The notes below the pieces were generated by a model, which made no database searches, had not been told where the DNA came from, and worked only from the letters and a program-made list of their open reading frames with translations. Below, one piece after another: positions 51,514 through 60,930 of a stretch of DNA of 64,000 nucleotides. The DNA is from Pseudomonas sp. LBUM920 (lineage in GTDB: Bacteria > Pseudomonadota > Gammaproteobacteria > Pseudomonadales > Pseudomonadaceae). The stretch is taken from assembly GCF_003852315.1 (NCBI RefSeq), contig NZ_CP027762.1:6469867-6533866 (forward strand), in the 5' to 3' direction. Position 1 is the stretch's first letter; each line of letters begins with the position of its first letter. Position numbers and translations under genes: made by a program.

Positions 51514-52311
51514 TTAAGTTGGCTGGGCTGCAGCGGTGCGTGAGTTGCGGCGTTGACGGCGAACCATCTCGCCGGCCAGTGCCAGGTAGGCAATGGCGCC
51601 GCGGGATGACTTGTCGTACGCCAGCGCGGGCATGCCATAGCTTGGCGCTTCGGCCAAACGGATGTTACGTGGGATCACCGTGTCGTAAAGCTGATCGCCA
51701 AAGTGCTCTTTGAGCTGCGCCGACACATCATTCATCAGGCTCAGGCGCGGATCGTACATGGTCCGCAACAGGCCTTCGATTTGCAGGTTCGGGTTAAGCA
51801 ACTCGGCAATACGCTTGATGTTATCCACAAGGTCGCTCAAGCCTTCGAGTGCGAAGTACTCGCACTGCATGGGGATAATCACCCCATCGGCTGCCACCAA
51901 GGCGTTCAACGTCAGCATCGACAGCGACGGTGGGCAGTCGATCAAAATGTAATCGTAGTTCTCGCGGATCGGCGCTAGAGCGCTGCGCAGACGGCTTTCT
52001 TTCATCTGCATTTCCAGCAGCACCACTTCGGCCGCGGTCAAATCGCGGTTGGCCGGCAGCAGTTGGTAACCACCGTGCTCGGAATAGTGCATGGCCTGGG
52101 CCAGGTCACACTCGCCAATCAGCAAGTCGTAGACCGAGTTTTCCAGGCCGTGTTTATCCACACCGCTACCCATGGTGGCGTTGCCCTGTGGATCGAGATC
52201 GATCAACAGCACCCGGCGCTTGGTAGCGACCAGGGATGCTGCGAGGTTGATGCAGGTGGTGGTTTTGCCCACGCCACCTTTCTGGTTCGCTATCGCGAAT
52301 ACCTTAGCCAT
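51514..52311 (-). CDS. parA: Chromosome partitioning ATPase ParA (Soj)
   Basis: 265 aa. Deviant Walker A KGGVGKTT (about 10-17), Walker A' IDLDPQGNAT and switch DCPPSL. ParA dimers bind nucleoid DNA and move ParB-origin complexes. An upstream in-frame TTG at 52329 would add six residues; ATG 52311 gives the standard MAKVFAIANQKGG start. It lies 18 bp downstream of rsmG. Confidence 0.97.
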   Translation of the reverse strand: MAKVFAIANQKGGVGKTTTCINLAASLVATKRRVLLIDLDPQGNATMGSGVDKHGLENSVYDLLIGECDLAQAMHYSEHGGYQLLPANRDLTAAEVVLLEMQMKESRLRSALAPIRENYDYILIDCPPSLSMLTLNALVAADGVIIPMQCEYFALEGLSDLVDNIKRIAELLNPNLQIEGLLRTMYDPRLSLMNDVSAQLKEHFGDQLYDTVIPRNIRLAEAPSYGMPALAYDKSSRGAIAYLALAGEMVRRQRRNSRTAAAQPT

Positions 52312-52329
52312 TCTTGCTTGTGTTCCCAA

Positions 52330-52974
52330 TCATGCCGTGCGGCGCAGTATCAGCAGATGGCGTTGGCCTTGGCAACCGGGTACGGCCAAGGCGTGTTCGC
52401 TATCGAGGTGGAAGTCTGCCGGCAATGCTAACAGCTCGTCGCTTGGATGAACGCCCTTCATTGCCAGCCAACGGGTGTCGCGGTCGCCTAAGTGGCGGGT
52501 CCAGTTGCTGAAGTTGTCCATGCTGCTGAATGCCCGGGAGACAATCCCGTTGAAAGGCTGTTCAGGCACGAAGGCTTCGACGCGACTGTGGATAACATTC
52601 AGATTATCCAGCTTGAGTTCGAGTTTGACCTGGGTCAGGAAGCGGGTTTTCTTGCCGTTGCTGTCCAGGCACGTCACTTGTGACTCTGGAAACAGGATGG
52701 CCAGCGGAATGCCAGGCATGCCGCCGCCACTGCCAACGTCCAACCAACGGCCGTTTTCGATAAAAGGCATCACGCTCAGGCTGTCGAGCAGGTGACGCGA
52801 GACCATTTCGTCCGGGTCGCGCACCGCTGTGAGGTTGTAAGCCTTGTTCCATTTGATCAACAGGGCCAGATAGCCCAACAGCAAGTCGTGCTGTGCATCG
52901 GTCAGGTCCACGCCCAACTGGCGTGCACCTGTGGATAACTCTTCGGCGTGTTGCGAGGTGACCAACGAACTCAA
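52330..52974 (-). CDS. rsmG: 16S rRNA (guanine527-N7)-methyltransferase
   Basis: 214 aa. SAM-binding motif DVGSGGGMPGIPLAI (about 78-92) and family segment SRAFSSMDNF. It methylates G527 of 16S rRNA; loss gives low-level streptomycin resistance. It overlaps mnmG by four bases, the conserved gidA-gidB pair. Confidence 0.97.
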   Translation of the reverse strand: MSSLVTSQHAEELSTGARQLGVDLTDAQHDLLLGYLALLIKWNKAYNLTAVRDPDEMVSRHLLDSLSVMPFIENGRWLDVGSGGGMPGIPLAILFPESQVTCLDSNGKKTRFLTQVKLELKLDNLNVIHSRVEAFVPEQPFNGIVSRAFSSMDNFSNWTRHLGDRDTRWLAMKGVHPSDELLALPADFHLDSEHALAVPGCQGQRHLLILRRTA

Positions 52975-54866
52975 GCGCTTTGCTCCAACTGACGGCCCGC
53001 GCCGCGTTTTTTCAAATGAATCATCAACAGCGAAATGGCTGCCGGCGTGACGCCAGGGATGCGTGAAGCCTGGCCGAGTGTTTCCGGACGAGTTATCCCC
53101 AGCTTGCTTTGGATTTCTTTCGACAGCCCGGAAATCCCGGTGTAGTCGATGTCCACAGGCAGCCTGGTGTCTTCACTGGCGCGCAAGCGAGCGATCTCGT
53201 CCTGTTGGCGGTCAATGTAACCGGCGTATTTGGTCTTGATTTCAACCTGCTCGGCGACCTGTGGGTCTTCGGCACCGTGACCGGTCACTTCGACCAGGCC
53301 AGCGTAGTCGATTTCCGGACGGGACAGCAGGTTCAGCAAGTTGTATTCGTGGGTCAGCGGCGTGCCGAATTTTTCGGCAATCGCGTCGCCTTGCTCGGTG
53401 CCGGGGCGAACCCAGGTACTTTTCAGGCGCTGCTCTTCCAGCGTGATGCTTTCGCGTTTTTTGCAGAAGGCGGCCCAGCGCGCGTCGTCGACCAAACCCA
53501 GTTCGCGACCTTTTTCGGTCAGGCGCAGGTCGGCGTTGTCTTCGCGCAGGATCAGGCGATATTCGGCCCGGGACGTAAACATCCGGTACGGTTCCTGAGT
53601 CCCGAGAGTAATCAGGTCGTCGACCAACACACCGATGTACGCCTCGTCGCGGCGCGGGCACCAGCTGTCTTTGCCTTGTGCACGCAGTGCCGCGTTGGTT
53701 CCGGCCAGCAAACCTTGGGCGCCGGCTTCTTCGTAACCGGTGGTGCCGTTGATTTGCCCGGCGAAGAACAGGCCGCCGATCACTTTGGTTTCGAGGCTGT
53801 ATTTCAGGTCACGCGGGTCGAAGTAGTCGTACTCGATGGCGTAGCCCGGACGCACGATGTGTGCGTTTTCCATGCCGCGAATCGATTGCACGATCTGGAT
53901 TTGCACGTCGAACGGCAACGACGTGGAAATCCCGTTCGGGTACAGCTCGTGAGTGGTCAAGCCTTCTGGCTCGATAAAGACCTGGTGGCTTTCCTTGTCG
54001 GCAAAGCGGTGAATCTTGTCTTCAATCGATGGGCAATAACGAGGGCCAATGCCTTCGATCACACCTGAATACATCGGCGAACGGTCGAGGTTCGCGGCAA
54101 TGATTTCGTGGGTGCGGGCGTTGGTGTGGGTAATCCAGCAACTGACCTGTTTCGGGTGCTGTTCCTTGGAGCCCATGAACGACATCACCGGGATTGGTGT
54201 ATCGCCGGCTTGTTCGGTCATCACCGAGAAATCCACAGAACGCCCGTCGATACGCGGCGGGGTCCCGGTTTTCAAGCGGCCGACACGCAACGGCAATTCA
54301 CGCAGGCGTTTTGCCAGGGCAATCGACGGCGGATCACCGGCGCGACCGCCCGAATAATTCTGCATGCCAATGTGGATAAGTCCGCCGAGGAAAGTACCGG
54401 TGGTCAACACCACGGATTCTGCGAAGAAACGCAGACCCATTTGGGTGACAACACCGCGTACCTGGTCTTGTTCGACGATCAGGTCATCCGCTGCTTGCTG
54501 AAATATCCACAGGTTCGGCTGGTTTTCCAGGGTTTCACGTACCGCGGCCTTGTAGAGGATGCGGTCAGCTTGTGCCCGGGTAGCCCGAACGGCTGGGCCT
54601 TTGCGGCTGTTGAGCACGCGAAATTGAATGCCACCTTTGTCGGTAGCCATGGCCATCACACCGCCAAGGGCATCGATTTCCTTGACCAGATGGCTTTTGC
54701 CGATCCCACCAATGGCGGGGTTGCAACTCATGGCACCGAGGGTTTCCACGTTGTGAGTCAGCAACAGGGTTTTTACGCCCATGCGTGCTGAGGCCAGTGC
54801 TGCCTCGGTACCGGCATGACCGCCGCCGATGACGATCACTTCAAAACGGGAAGGGAAATCCACCAC
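52971..54866 (-). CDS. mnmG: tRNA uridine 5-carboxymethylaminomethyl modification enzyme MnmG
   Basis: 631 aa. FAD-binding GGGHAGTEAA (about 13-22), the family block ATRAQADR, and C-terminal helical domain for MnmE binding. With MnmE it modifies wobble U34 of certain tRNAs. The upstream 550-bp gap holds many DnaA-like boxes, so its promoter lies within an origin-like region. Confidence 0.97.
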   Translation of the reverse strand: MVDFPSRFEVIVIGGGHAGTEAALASARMGVKTLLLTHNVETLGAMSCNPAIGGIGKSHLVKEIDALGGVMAMATDKGGIQFRVLNSRKGPAVRATRAQADRILYKAAVRETLENQPNLWIFQQAADDLIVEQDQVRGVVTQMGLRFFAESVVLTTGTFLGGLIHIGMQNYSGGRAGDPPSIALAKRLRELPLRVGRLKTGTPPRIDGRSVDFSVMTEQAGDTPIPVMSFMGSKEQHPKQVSCWITHTNARTHEIIAANLDRSPMYSGVIEGIGPRYCPSIEDKIHRFADKESHQVFIEPEGLTTHELYPNGISTSLPFDVQIQIVQSIRGMENAHIVRPGYAIEYDYFDPRDLKYSLETKVIGGLFFAGQINGTTGYEEAGAQGLLAGTNAALRAQGKDSWCPRRDEAYIGVLVDDLITLGTQEPYRMFTSRAEYRLILREDNADLRLTEKGRELGLVDDARWAAFCKKRESITLEEQRLKSTWVRPGTEQGDAIAEKFGTPLTHEYNLLNLLSRPEIDYAGLVEVTGHGAEDPQVAEQVEIKTKYAGYIDRQQDEIARLRASEDTRLPVDIDYTGISGLSKEIQSKLGITRPETLGQASRIPGVTPAAISLLMIHLKKRGAGRQLEQSA

Positions 54867-55416
54867 GCACCTCGTGCCTGCTTATGTAGGTAATCAGGAA
54901 TTGATTGTTGAAAGAGTTTTAGAGCTTTGGCGGCAAGTATAGGGACTTAGCCCTTCCTAAAGAACCCTTTGCACAAAATTTAACCAGCTGTGGATGAATC
55001 ACAGACAATAGAAATTAAAAGAGAGAAATTTATAAGATCTTTGTTTTTATGTTTATTTCTACTGAGCCTACTTTCTGTGGATAGATCTCTACAGGCCTTT
55101 ATTTACTTTATGTACAGAGATTCAAAAGTCTGTGGTCATGTGCCAATGAGGCCATTGGATAAGTGCTTTAAGCCTGTGGATTAAACAGGTGGTTATCCAC
55201 AAGGGGGTTTTTACTCAGGTTTCAAGCCCTGTTATCAACTGGGCACAGGGGCGGTTATTCACAGGGCTTAATCCACAGAAATCGCGTATTTCACCCACGG
55301 AGAAGCCACCGCGTTTTTTGAACCCAGTGAGGAATGCTGAAAAAAGAGAGCTATTGTGAGAAACAGACGGCGCAGTTAATAATAGCGATTATCATTAACC
55401 TGCCTTAACGCGCCCT
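54867..55416. other. AT-rich, DnaA-box-rich intergenic region (origin-like, upstream of mnmG)
   Basis: A 550-base gap with no convincing gene. It contains one perfect DnaA box (55193-55201) and five with one mismatch (54989, 55076, 55175, 55255, 55269), plus an AT-rich core at about 55010-55070. This resembles a second origin-like segment next to gidA, as in some other bacteria. It also must hold the mnmG promoter (left) and the FecI-type sigma gene promoter (right). A 65-codon open frame at 54990-55184 looks spurious. Confidence 0.7.
55378..55399. promoter_or_regulatory. Probable Fur box before the FecI-type sigma gene
   Basis: The right half GATTATCATTAAC matches the Fur consensus half GATAATCATTATC at 11 of 13 positions; the left half is poor (AATAATAGC). 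It ends 18 bp before the sigma factor start, as expected for iron-repressed FecI genes. Confidence 0.65.
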
Positions 55417-55920
55417 ATGCCACCTTCACACACGGCTGCAGTCCAGCACATCTATGAGCATCACCATTCGTGGCTGCAGGGATGGCTCAACGGTAAATTG
55501 CATAACGCTTGCGATGCGGCCGATGTGGCACACGATACTTTCGTGCGTATTTTGGGCGGGCGCAATGCGGCGCAGATCCTCGAACCCAGGGACTACCTGG
55601 CAACCATTGCCAGGGGCTTGGTTATTGATCGTTATCGCCGGCATGCAATTGAACGCGCTTATCAACAGTCGCTGGCCGATCACCCTGAAGCTGTCGCCAT
55701 CAGTGAAGAAGACAAGGCCATCATCATTGAAACGCTGGTAGCTGTGGATAAAGCTCTGGCTGATCTGGGCGATCGGGCCCGGCGCATTTTCATGCTGTCG
55801 CAGATCGAAGGCCTGACTTATCAACAGATCGCCGACCAGTTGCAGGTGTCCCTGACCACTGTGAAGAAACACATGATCCGCGCGCTTACCGAGTGTTCAC
55901 TGATCATGGCCAGCCTGTAA
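55417..55920 (+). CDS. FecI-type ECF sigma factor
   Basis: 167 aa. Sigma2 (DAADVAHDTFVRIL, about 33-46) and sigma4 (GLTYQQIADQLQVSLTTVKKHM, about 131-152) regions. Such factors transcribe the TonB-dependent receptor gene next to them when the outer-membrane receptor is loaded with an iron chelate, via FecR. A Fur box precedes it. Its stop overlaps the fecR start (TAATG). Confidence 0.92.
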   Translation: MPPSHTAAVQHIYEHHHSWLQGWLNGKLHNACDAADVAHDTFVRILGGRNAAQILEPRDYLATIARGLVIDRYRRHAIERAYQQSLADHPEAVAISEEDKAIIIETLVAVDKALADLGDRARRIFMLSQIEGLTYQQIADQLQVSLTTVKKHMIRALTECSLIMASL

Positions 55921-56864
55921 TGGTTGCCCCGGATCGAAAGGTCTTCGAAGCCGCTGCCACTTGGTATGTGCAGTTTCAGTCACAGCCGCCAACGCCTGCT
56001 GAACACTGTGCCTGGCAACAATGGCTCAATGACGACCCGGCACACTTGGCAGCGTGGAAACAGATGGAACGGCTGCAACGCAGCCTGGGCACCCTGCCTC
56101 AGGATCTTACCCGTCGCGCCTTATCGGCCACGCAGCAACGACGGCAGGTACTCAAGTGGATGCTGGTGCTCGGCGGCACCGGCTACCTGGGCTGGAATGT
56201 TCAACACGCGCCTTCCCTGGGCAACGTGTGGGCGGACTACCGCACGCGCATCGGCGAACGGCGCCGGATCGAACTGGCCGATGGCACTCAAATAGACCTC
56301 AACACCGGCACCGCCATTGATGTGGTATTTGACGGGCGCCAGCGTTTGATCCGCCTGCGCGAAGGCGAAGTGCTTATCCACACCGGAAAGCTGGGTGGGC
56401 AGACGCCCTTTTATGTTGAAACCCGCCAGGGCCGAGTTCAGGCATTGGGAACCTGGTTTACCGTGCGCCAACTGGCAGATTCGACGCGAGTTGGCGTACT
56501 GGAGGACCGGGTGAGCGTCTCGCCTGCCGACCAACCTGATCGCACTCGGCTGCTGGCGGCCGGCGAAAGCGTTGACTTCGACCGGGAAAATGTCGGCTCC
56601 AACCACGCCTATCCCCGAACTCAAGCGGCTTGGGTCGATGGCCAAGTGATCGTCCTGGATGCGCGACTTGGGGATCTGATCGACGACCTGGCACGCTATC
56701 GCTCAGGTGTTCTGCAGTGCGATCCCGCCTCGGCGCACCTGCGAGTTTCGGGCACGTTCCGCCTCGACGCTACCGATGCAGTACTGGCTAACCTGCAAGC
56801 TACGCTGCCGATCCAGGTGAAATATTTCACCCGCTATTGGGTTTCGGTGACGCGCGTTGCTTGA
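55920..56864 (+). CDS. FecR-type anti-sigma / sensor protein
   Basis: 314 aa. N-terminal cytoplasmic domain with the conserved tryptophans (ATWYVQFQ, AWQQWLNDDPAH, AAWKQME), one membrane helix (about 92-108) and a periplasmic FecR domain (ADGTQIDLNTGTAI). It passes the receptor signal to the sigma factor. A start at 55893 is possible, but the coupled ATG at 55920 is the usual one. The receptor gene follows after 92 bases. Confidence 0.92.
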   Translation: MVAPDRKVFEAAATWYVQFQSQPPTPAEHCAWQQWLNDDPAHLAAWKQMERLQRSLGTLPQDLTRRALSATQQRRQVLKWMLVLGGTGYLGWNVQHAPSLGNVWADYRTRIGERRRIELADGTQIDLNTGTAIDVVFDGRQRLIRLREGEVLIHTGKLGGQTPFYVETRQGRVQALGTWFTVRQLADSTRVGVLEDRVSVSPADQPDRTRLLAAGESVDFDRENVGSNHAYPRTQAAWVDGQVIVLDARLGDLIDDLARYRSGVLQCDPASAHLRVSGTFRLDATDAVLANLQATLPIQVKYFTRYWVSVTRVA

Positions 56865-56956
56865 GCGCAAAAAATAATCCACAGGGGGGTTATCTTTTTT
56901 TTACCTGGCCCGGCCCTACAGGTAATCACGACGCTACCTTCAGGGCTTATCTACCT

Positions 56957-59392
56957 ATGCGCCTTCCCACCAAACTCCGCCAGCAACTCTGTTACCACGG
57001 CATGACCTACGGTTTATTGCTGTCTACGGCCGCCACCGCCGGTGCCTTTTTGTCCACAGGCGCCCTGGCAGCCAGTGCCACGCATTACACCATTGCCGCG
57101 GGGCCCCTCGATGCAGCGTTAAGCCAATTTGCCGCCAAGGCCAACGTGATCCTGTCCTTCTCACCCCAACAGACTGCGCGCTTGAATACGCCGGGGCTGG
57201 AAGGTGACTATTCGGTGGATCAAGGTTTTGCGCTATTGCTGCAACACTCGGGGTTACAAGCCGTAACGCAGGCGCCCGGAAGCTATGTACTTCAGGCCTC
57301 GCAAGATGGGCCATTGACCCTCGCCCCCACCACCGTCAGCACTTATCAACAGGCCGGTTTCAATCAGGACATTGCCAGTGATGTTGGCTATAAGGCGCAA
57401 AACAGCCGCGTCGGTACCAAAACCAGCACGGCACTGTCGGAAACCCCGCGCTCGGTATCGGTGGTCACAGGCCAACGCATCAAGGACCAGAAGTCGCAGA
57501 CGCTGACGGAGGTGCTGGGGTATGTGCCGGGGATCTTCGCGCCACCGTTCGCCGCCGGCGATAGCCTCGCGGGCGACCTGTTTTTCATTCGTGGTTTCAA
57601 CGCCACAGATTATGGCTACGGCCTGTTGCGCGATGGCCTACGTGTGCAGGGCAATCGGTATGACACCACCAGTGAACCCTATGGCCTGGAGCGCGTAGAG
57701 GTTTTCCGCGGCCCTTCTTCCCTGCTCTATGGAGAAAACGCGCCCGGCGGGTTGGTCAACCTGGTCAGCAAACACCCCACCGCTACGCCTCAAGGCGAAG
57801 TGCAATTGGGTTACGGCTCCAACAATCGGCGCCAGTTGGGTGTGGATATCTCGGGGCCACTCAATGACAGTGACAACGTCCTGGGCCGCGTGGTCATGTT
57901 GGGTCGAAAATCCGACACTCAGACCGACCACGTGCCCGATGATCGCCTGTACATCGCGCCATCCCTGACCTTGAACTTTGATGACTACAACACGCTGACG
58001 CTGCTGACCAACTATCAGAAGGACCACACCAATCTGGAACTGGGCCTGCCCGCCGCCGGCACTTTGCTGACAAACCCTAACGGCAAGCTGTCCAAACACA
58101 CCATGCTCGGCGACCCGGACTGGAACACGTTCGAACGCGAAGCCTGGAGCGCCGGTTACGAGTTCAGCCACAGTTTCAATGACGATTGGCAGTTCCGACA
58201 GAACTCGCGCTACATGCAGTCGCGCATCAACCGTCATGAAACCTGGCCCGGCGCGCTGAACAATCGCGGCTTTGGCACCCAGCTGAACATGACCGCCTAC
58301 GACCGCTACAACAAGTCGATGGTGTATTCCCTGGATAACCAGCTCGAAGGCAAATTTCAGGTGGGTGACCTGGAAAATACCCTGCTGGTTGGCGCCAGCT
58401 ACGACCGCACCTCGTTCAATCAGGACTGGGATGCGGGCTTCGCCGGCACCATCAATGTGTATAACCCGGTCTACCTGCGTGACCCGCTCACCCCAATCGC
58501 GGTACAGAACACCCTGCTCGAACAGCAGATGAAAGGCGTTTATGCACAGGTCCAAAGCAAATACGACCACTGGTTGTTCCTGCTCGGCGGTCGCCAGGAT
58601 TGGGTCGACAGTGATTTTCGCGACAAGGTGAACAAAGCCAGCAACACAGGCTCCGACGACAAGAAGTTCACGTATCAGGGTGGAGTGATGTACCAGTTCG
58701 ACAACGGCCTGACGCCGTATGTCAGCTATTCCACCGCCTTCGTCCCGGTGCAGCAGATTTCCAACGCGGGTTCGCCGCTAAAGCCGATCACCAGCAGCCA
58801 GTACGAAGTGGGTGTGAAGTACGAGCCGATTGGCTGGGACACCGCCATGACGCTGTCGGTGTATGACCTGCGCAAGCAGGATGACACCTACCTCGATGCC
58901 ACCACCAACAGCTATCGCCAAGTGGGCGAAAGCCGCGCCAAAGGTGCGGAGGTGGAAATCAACAGCAACCTTACGCCGAACTTGAACGTCACCGCGGCCT
59001 ACACCTATACCGATGCAAGGATTACCAAGGATTCCGCGACTTCACTGGTCGAAGGGCGTCAGATGACCGGGGTGCCACGTAACCAGGCGTCGGTGTGGGG
59101 CAAATACCGCTTTCTGGATGGCCAGCTCAAGGGCTTGTCCCTGGGTGGCGGGGTGCGCTACTTCGATAGCACTTTTGCCTACACAGCGCCGACGCTGTAC
59201 GGGAAATTGGATGCCGGAAGCGTGACCTTGGTGGATGCCGCGATCGGTTATCAGCTCGACAAACACTGGTCGGTGGATCTGAACGCGAAGAATCTGTTCG
59301 ACAAGGAATATGTATCCGGTTGCAACGATGCAGGCCGCTGCTACTGGGGCGACAGTCGGACACTGCTTGGGACGGTTTCCTATAACTGGTAA
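56957..59392 (+). CDS. TonB-dependent siderophore receptor with signalling domain
   Basis: 811 aa. Signal peptide (about 1-42), an N-terminal STN signalling domain (about 45-125: AGPLDAALSQFAAKANVILSF), a plug (TALSETPRSVSVVTGQRIKDQ) and a 22-strand barrel ending in aromatic W (TVSYNW). The STN domain contacts the adjacent FecR, so the three genes form a self-contained cell-surface signalling system. Barrel loops do not tell me the ligand; a hydroxamate or ferrichrome-type siderophore is a guess. In the 92-bp upstream gap is a T-rich run but no clear box. Confidence 0.92.
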   Translation: MRLPTKLRQQLCYHGMTYGLLLSTAATAGAFLSTGALAASATHYTIAAGPLDAALSQFAAKANVILSFSPQQTARLNTPGLEGDYSVDQGFALLLQHSGLQAVTQAPGSYVLQASQDGPLTLAPTTVSTYQQAGFNQDIASDVGYKAQNSRVGTKTSTALSETPRSVSVVTGQRIKDQKSQTLTEVLGYVPGIFAPPFAAGDSLAGDLFFIRGFNATDYGYGLLRDGLRVQGNRYDTTSEPYGLERVEVFRGPSSLLYGENAPGGLVNLVSKHPTATPQGEVQLGYGSNNRRQLGVDISGPLNDSDNVLGRVVMLGRKSDTQTDHVPDDRLYIAPSLTLNFDDYNTLTLLTNYQKDHTNLELGLPAAGTLLTNPNGKLSKHTMLGDPDWNTFEREAWSAGYEFSHSFNDDWQFRQNSRYMQSRINRHETWPGALNNRGFGTQLNMTAYDRYNKSMVYSLDNQLEGKFQVGDLENTLLVGASYDRTSFNQDWDAGFAGTINVYNPVYLRDPLTPIAVQNTLLEQQMKGVYAQVQSKYDHWLFLLGGRQDWVDSDFRDKVNKASNTGSDDKKFTYQGGVMYQFDNGLTPYVSYSTAFVPVQQISNAGSPLKPITSSQYEVGVKYEPIGWDTAMTLSVYDLRKQDDTYLDATTNSYRQVGESRAKGAEVEINSNLTPNLNVTAAYTYTDARITKDSATSLVEGRQMTGVPRNQASVWGKYRFLDGQLKGLSLGGGVRYFDSTFAYTAPTLYGKLDAGSVTLVDAAIGYQLDKHWSVDLNAKNLFDKEYVSGCNDAGRCYWGDSRTLLGTVSYNW

Positions 59393-59405
59393 AGGCGCAC
59401 AGTAT

Positions 59406-59433
59406 CCCTGAAGAGCTCAGGCGTTCTTCAGGG
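59406..59433 (+). terminator. Hairpin after the siderophore receptor gene
   Basis: CCCTGAAGA and TCTTCAGGG, a 9-bp perfect stem with a loop of about 10 bases, 13 bp after the stop. The T-tract is poor (CATTGTTG), so termination may be partial. Confidence 0.6.
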
Positions 59434-59480
59434 CATTGTTGCCGGCAAGCCGGTTCCCATGGGATATGTGGATAACGGGG

Positions 59481-60851
59481 CTATTTGCCGATGCAGAAAC
59501 TGGAAAAAATCCGTCCCAGCAGATCATCCGAACTGAATGCGCCAGTGATCTCGCCCAGCAGCTGCTGTGCCTGACGTAAATCCTCAGCCAGCAGCTCCCC
59601 TGCCCCCGCCAAGGTCAGCTGCGCCCGACCGTGCTCCAGCGCCGCGCTGGCATGGCGCAACGCCTCCAGATGCCTGCGACGTGCACTGAAGCTGCTTTCC
59701 GAGGTTTGCTCATAGCCCATGCAGGCTTTGAGGTGGTCGCGCAGCAGTTCCAGGCCATCGCCGGCCGACTTCGCACTCAAGCTGATGGTGACATGGCCAT
59801 CCTCGCTGGTTTCCATGGCAATAGCTTCGCCGGTCAGGTCGGCCTTGTTGCGAATCAAGGTGACCTTGGCCGGGTCCGGCCGTTGCTCGAGAAATTCCGG
59901 CCACAAGGCAAAAGGATCCACAGCCTCTGGCGCGGTGGCATCCACCACCAGCAGCACTCGATCCGCTTCGCCGATGGCCTTGAGTGCGCGCTCTACACCA
60001 ATCTTTTCGACCTGGTCGTCGGTGTCGCGCAAACCTGCGGTGTCGACCACGTGCAAGGGCATGCCATCAATGTGGATATGTTCGCGCAAGATATCCCGGG
60101 TGGTGCCGGCGATCTCGGTAACAATGGCCGCCTCGCGACCTGCCAGGGCATTGAGCAGGCTCGACTTGCCGGCATTCGGCCGTCCAGCGATCACCACGGT
60201 CATGCCATCACGCAGTAGAGCCCCCTGCCCGGCTTCGCGCAGCACTGTGGATAACTCATCGCGGACTTTGTCGAGCATGGCCAGGACATGCCCATCGGCG
60301 AGGAAGTCGATTTCTTCTTCCGGAAAATCAATTGCTGCCTCGACGTAGATGCGCAAGCTGATCAACTGCTCGGTCAGGTTATGCACACGCAGCGAAAAGG
60401 CGCCCTGCAATGAGCGCAATGCATTGCGCGCGGCCTGTGCAGAACTCGCCTCGATCAAATCGGCAATGGCTTCAGCCTGGGCCAAATCAAGTTTGTCATT
60501 GAGGAAAGCCCGTTCGCTGAACTCCCCCGGACGCGCCAGGCGGCAACCCAATTGCAGGCAGCGCTGCAGCAGCATATCCAGCACGACTGGACCACCGTGC
60601 CCCTGCAATTCAAGCACGTCTTCGCCGGTGAACGAGTTGGGGCCGGGAAAATACAGCGCCAGGCCTTCATCCAGTACGGTTGCATCGCCGTTCAGAAAAG
60701 GGCCGTAGTGGGCGTAGCGCGGTTTCAACTCGCGGCCGCTGATGGCCTGGGCCGCATAACCGGCGAGCGGCCCGGAAATTCGAACGATACCGACGCCGCC
60801 GCGACCTTGAGCGGTAGCGACAGCAGCGATGGTTTCACGAGGAGCGCTCAT
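59481..60851 (-). CDS. mnmE: tRNA modification GTPase MnmE
   Basis: 456 aa. N-terminal folate-binding domain (MSAPRETIAAVAT, GRGGVGIVRISG), central G domain with GRPNAGKSS (about 223-231) and DTAGLRDT, and the C-terminal CIGK with the essential cysteine. Partner of MnmG. In most pseudomonads it lies much nearer to mnmG; here the iron-signalling cassette separates them. GGAA before 60851 supports that start over 60869. Confidence 0.97.
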   Translation of the reverse strand: MSAPRETIAAVATAQGRGGVGIVRISGPLAGYAAQAISGRELKPRYAHYGPFLNGDATVLDEGLALYFPGPNSFTGEDVLELQGHGGPVVLDMLLQRCLQLGCRLARPGEFSERAFLNDKLDLAQAEAIADLIEASSAQAARNALRSLQGAFSLRVHNLTEQLISLRIYVEAAIDFPEEEIDFLADGHVLAMLDKVRDELSTVLREAGQGALLRDGMTVVIAGRPNAGKSSLLNALAGREAAIVTEIAGTTRDILREHIHIDGMPLHVVDTAGLRDTDDQVEKIGVERALKAIGEADRVLLVVDATAPEAVDPFALWPEFLEQRPDPAKVTLIRNKADLTGEAIAMETSEDGHVTISLSAKSAGDGLELLRDHLKACMGYEQTSESSFSARRRHLEALRHASAALEHGRAQLTLAGAGELLAEDLRQAQQLLGEITGAFSSDDLLGRIFSSFCIGK

Positions 60852-60883
60852 CAGCAGGTTCCAGAACAAAAGTGACGGAAAGC

Positions 60884-60908
60884 AAAACGCCCCACTAGGG
60901 GGCGTCTT
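60884..60908 (-). terminator. Rho-independent terminator after yidC
   Basis: On the minus strand ACGCCCC, loop, GGGGCGT followed by TTTT, between the yidC stop (60931) and the mnmE start. It separates the rpmH-rnpA-yidD-yidC operon from mnmE. Confidence 0.85.
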
Positions 60909-60930
60909 GAGTGGTTATCCACAGAGTAAA

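Noticed and set aside
54533..54545. Possible second parS (TTTCACGTACC) in mnmG
   Set aside because: Only one half matches the palindrome; the other arm fails, so ParB binding is unlikely.
54990..55184. A 64-codon open frame in the AT-rich gap upstream of mnmG
   Set aside because: It lies over DnaA-like boxes, has odd composition and no ribosome-binding site or known family; it is better explained as origin-like DNA.
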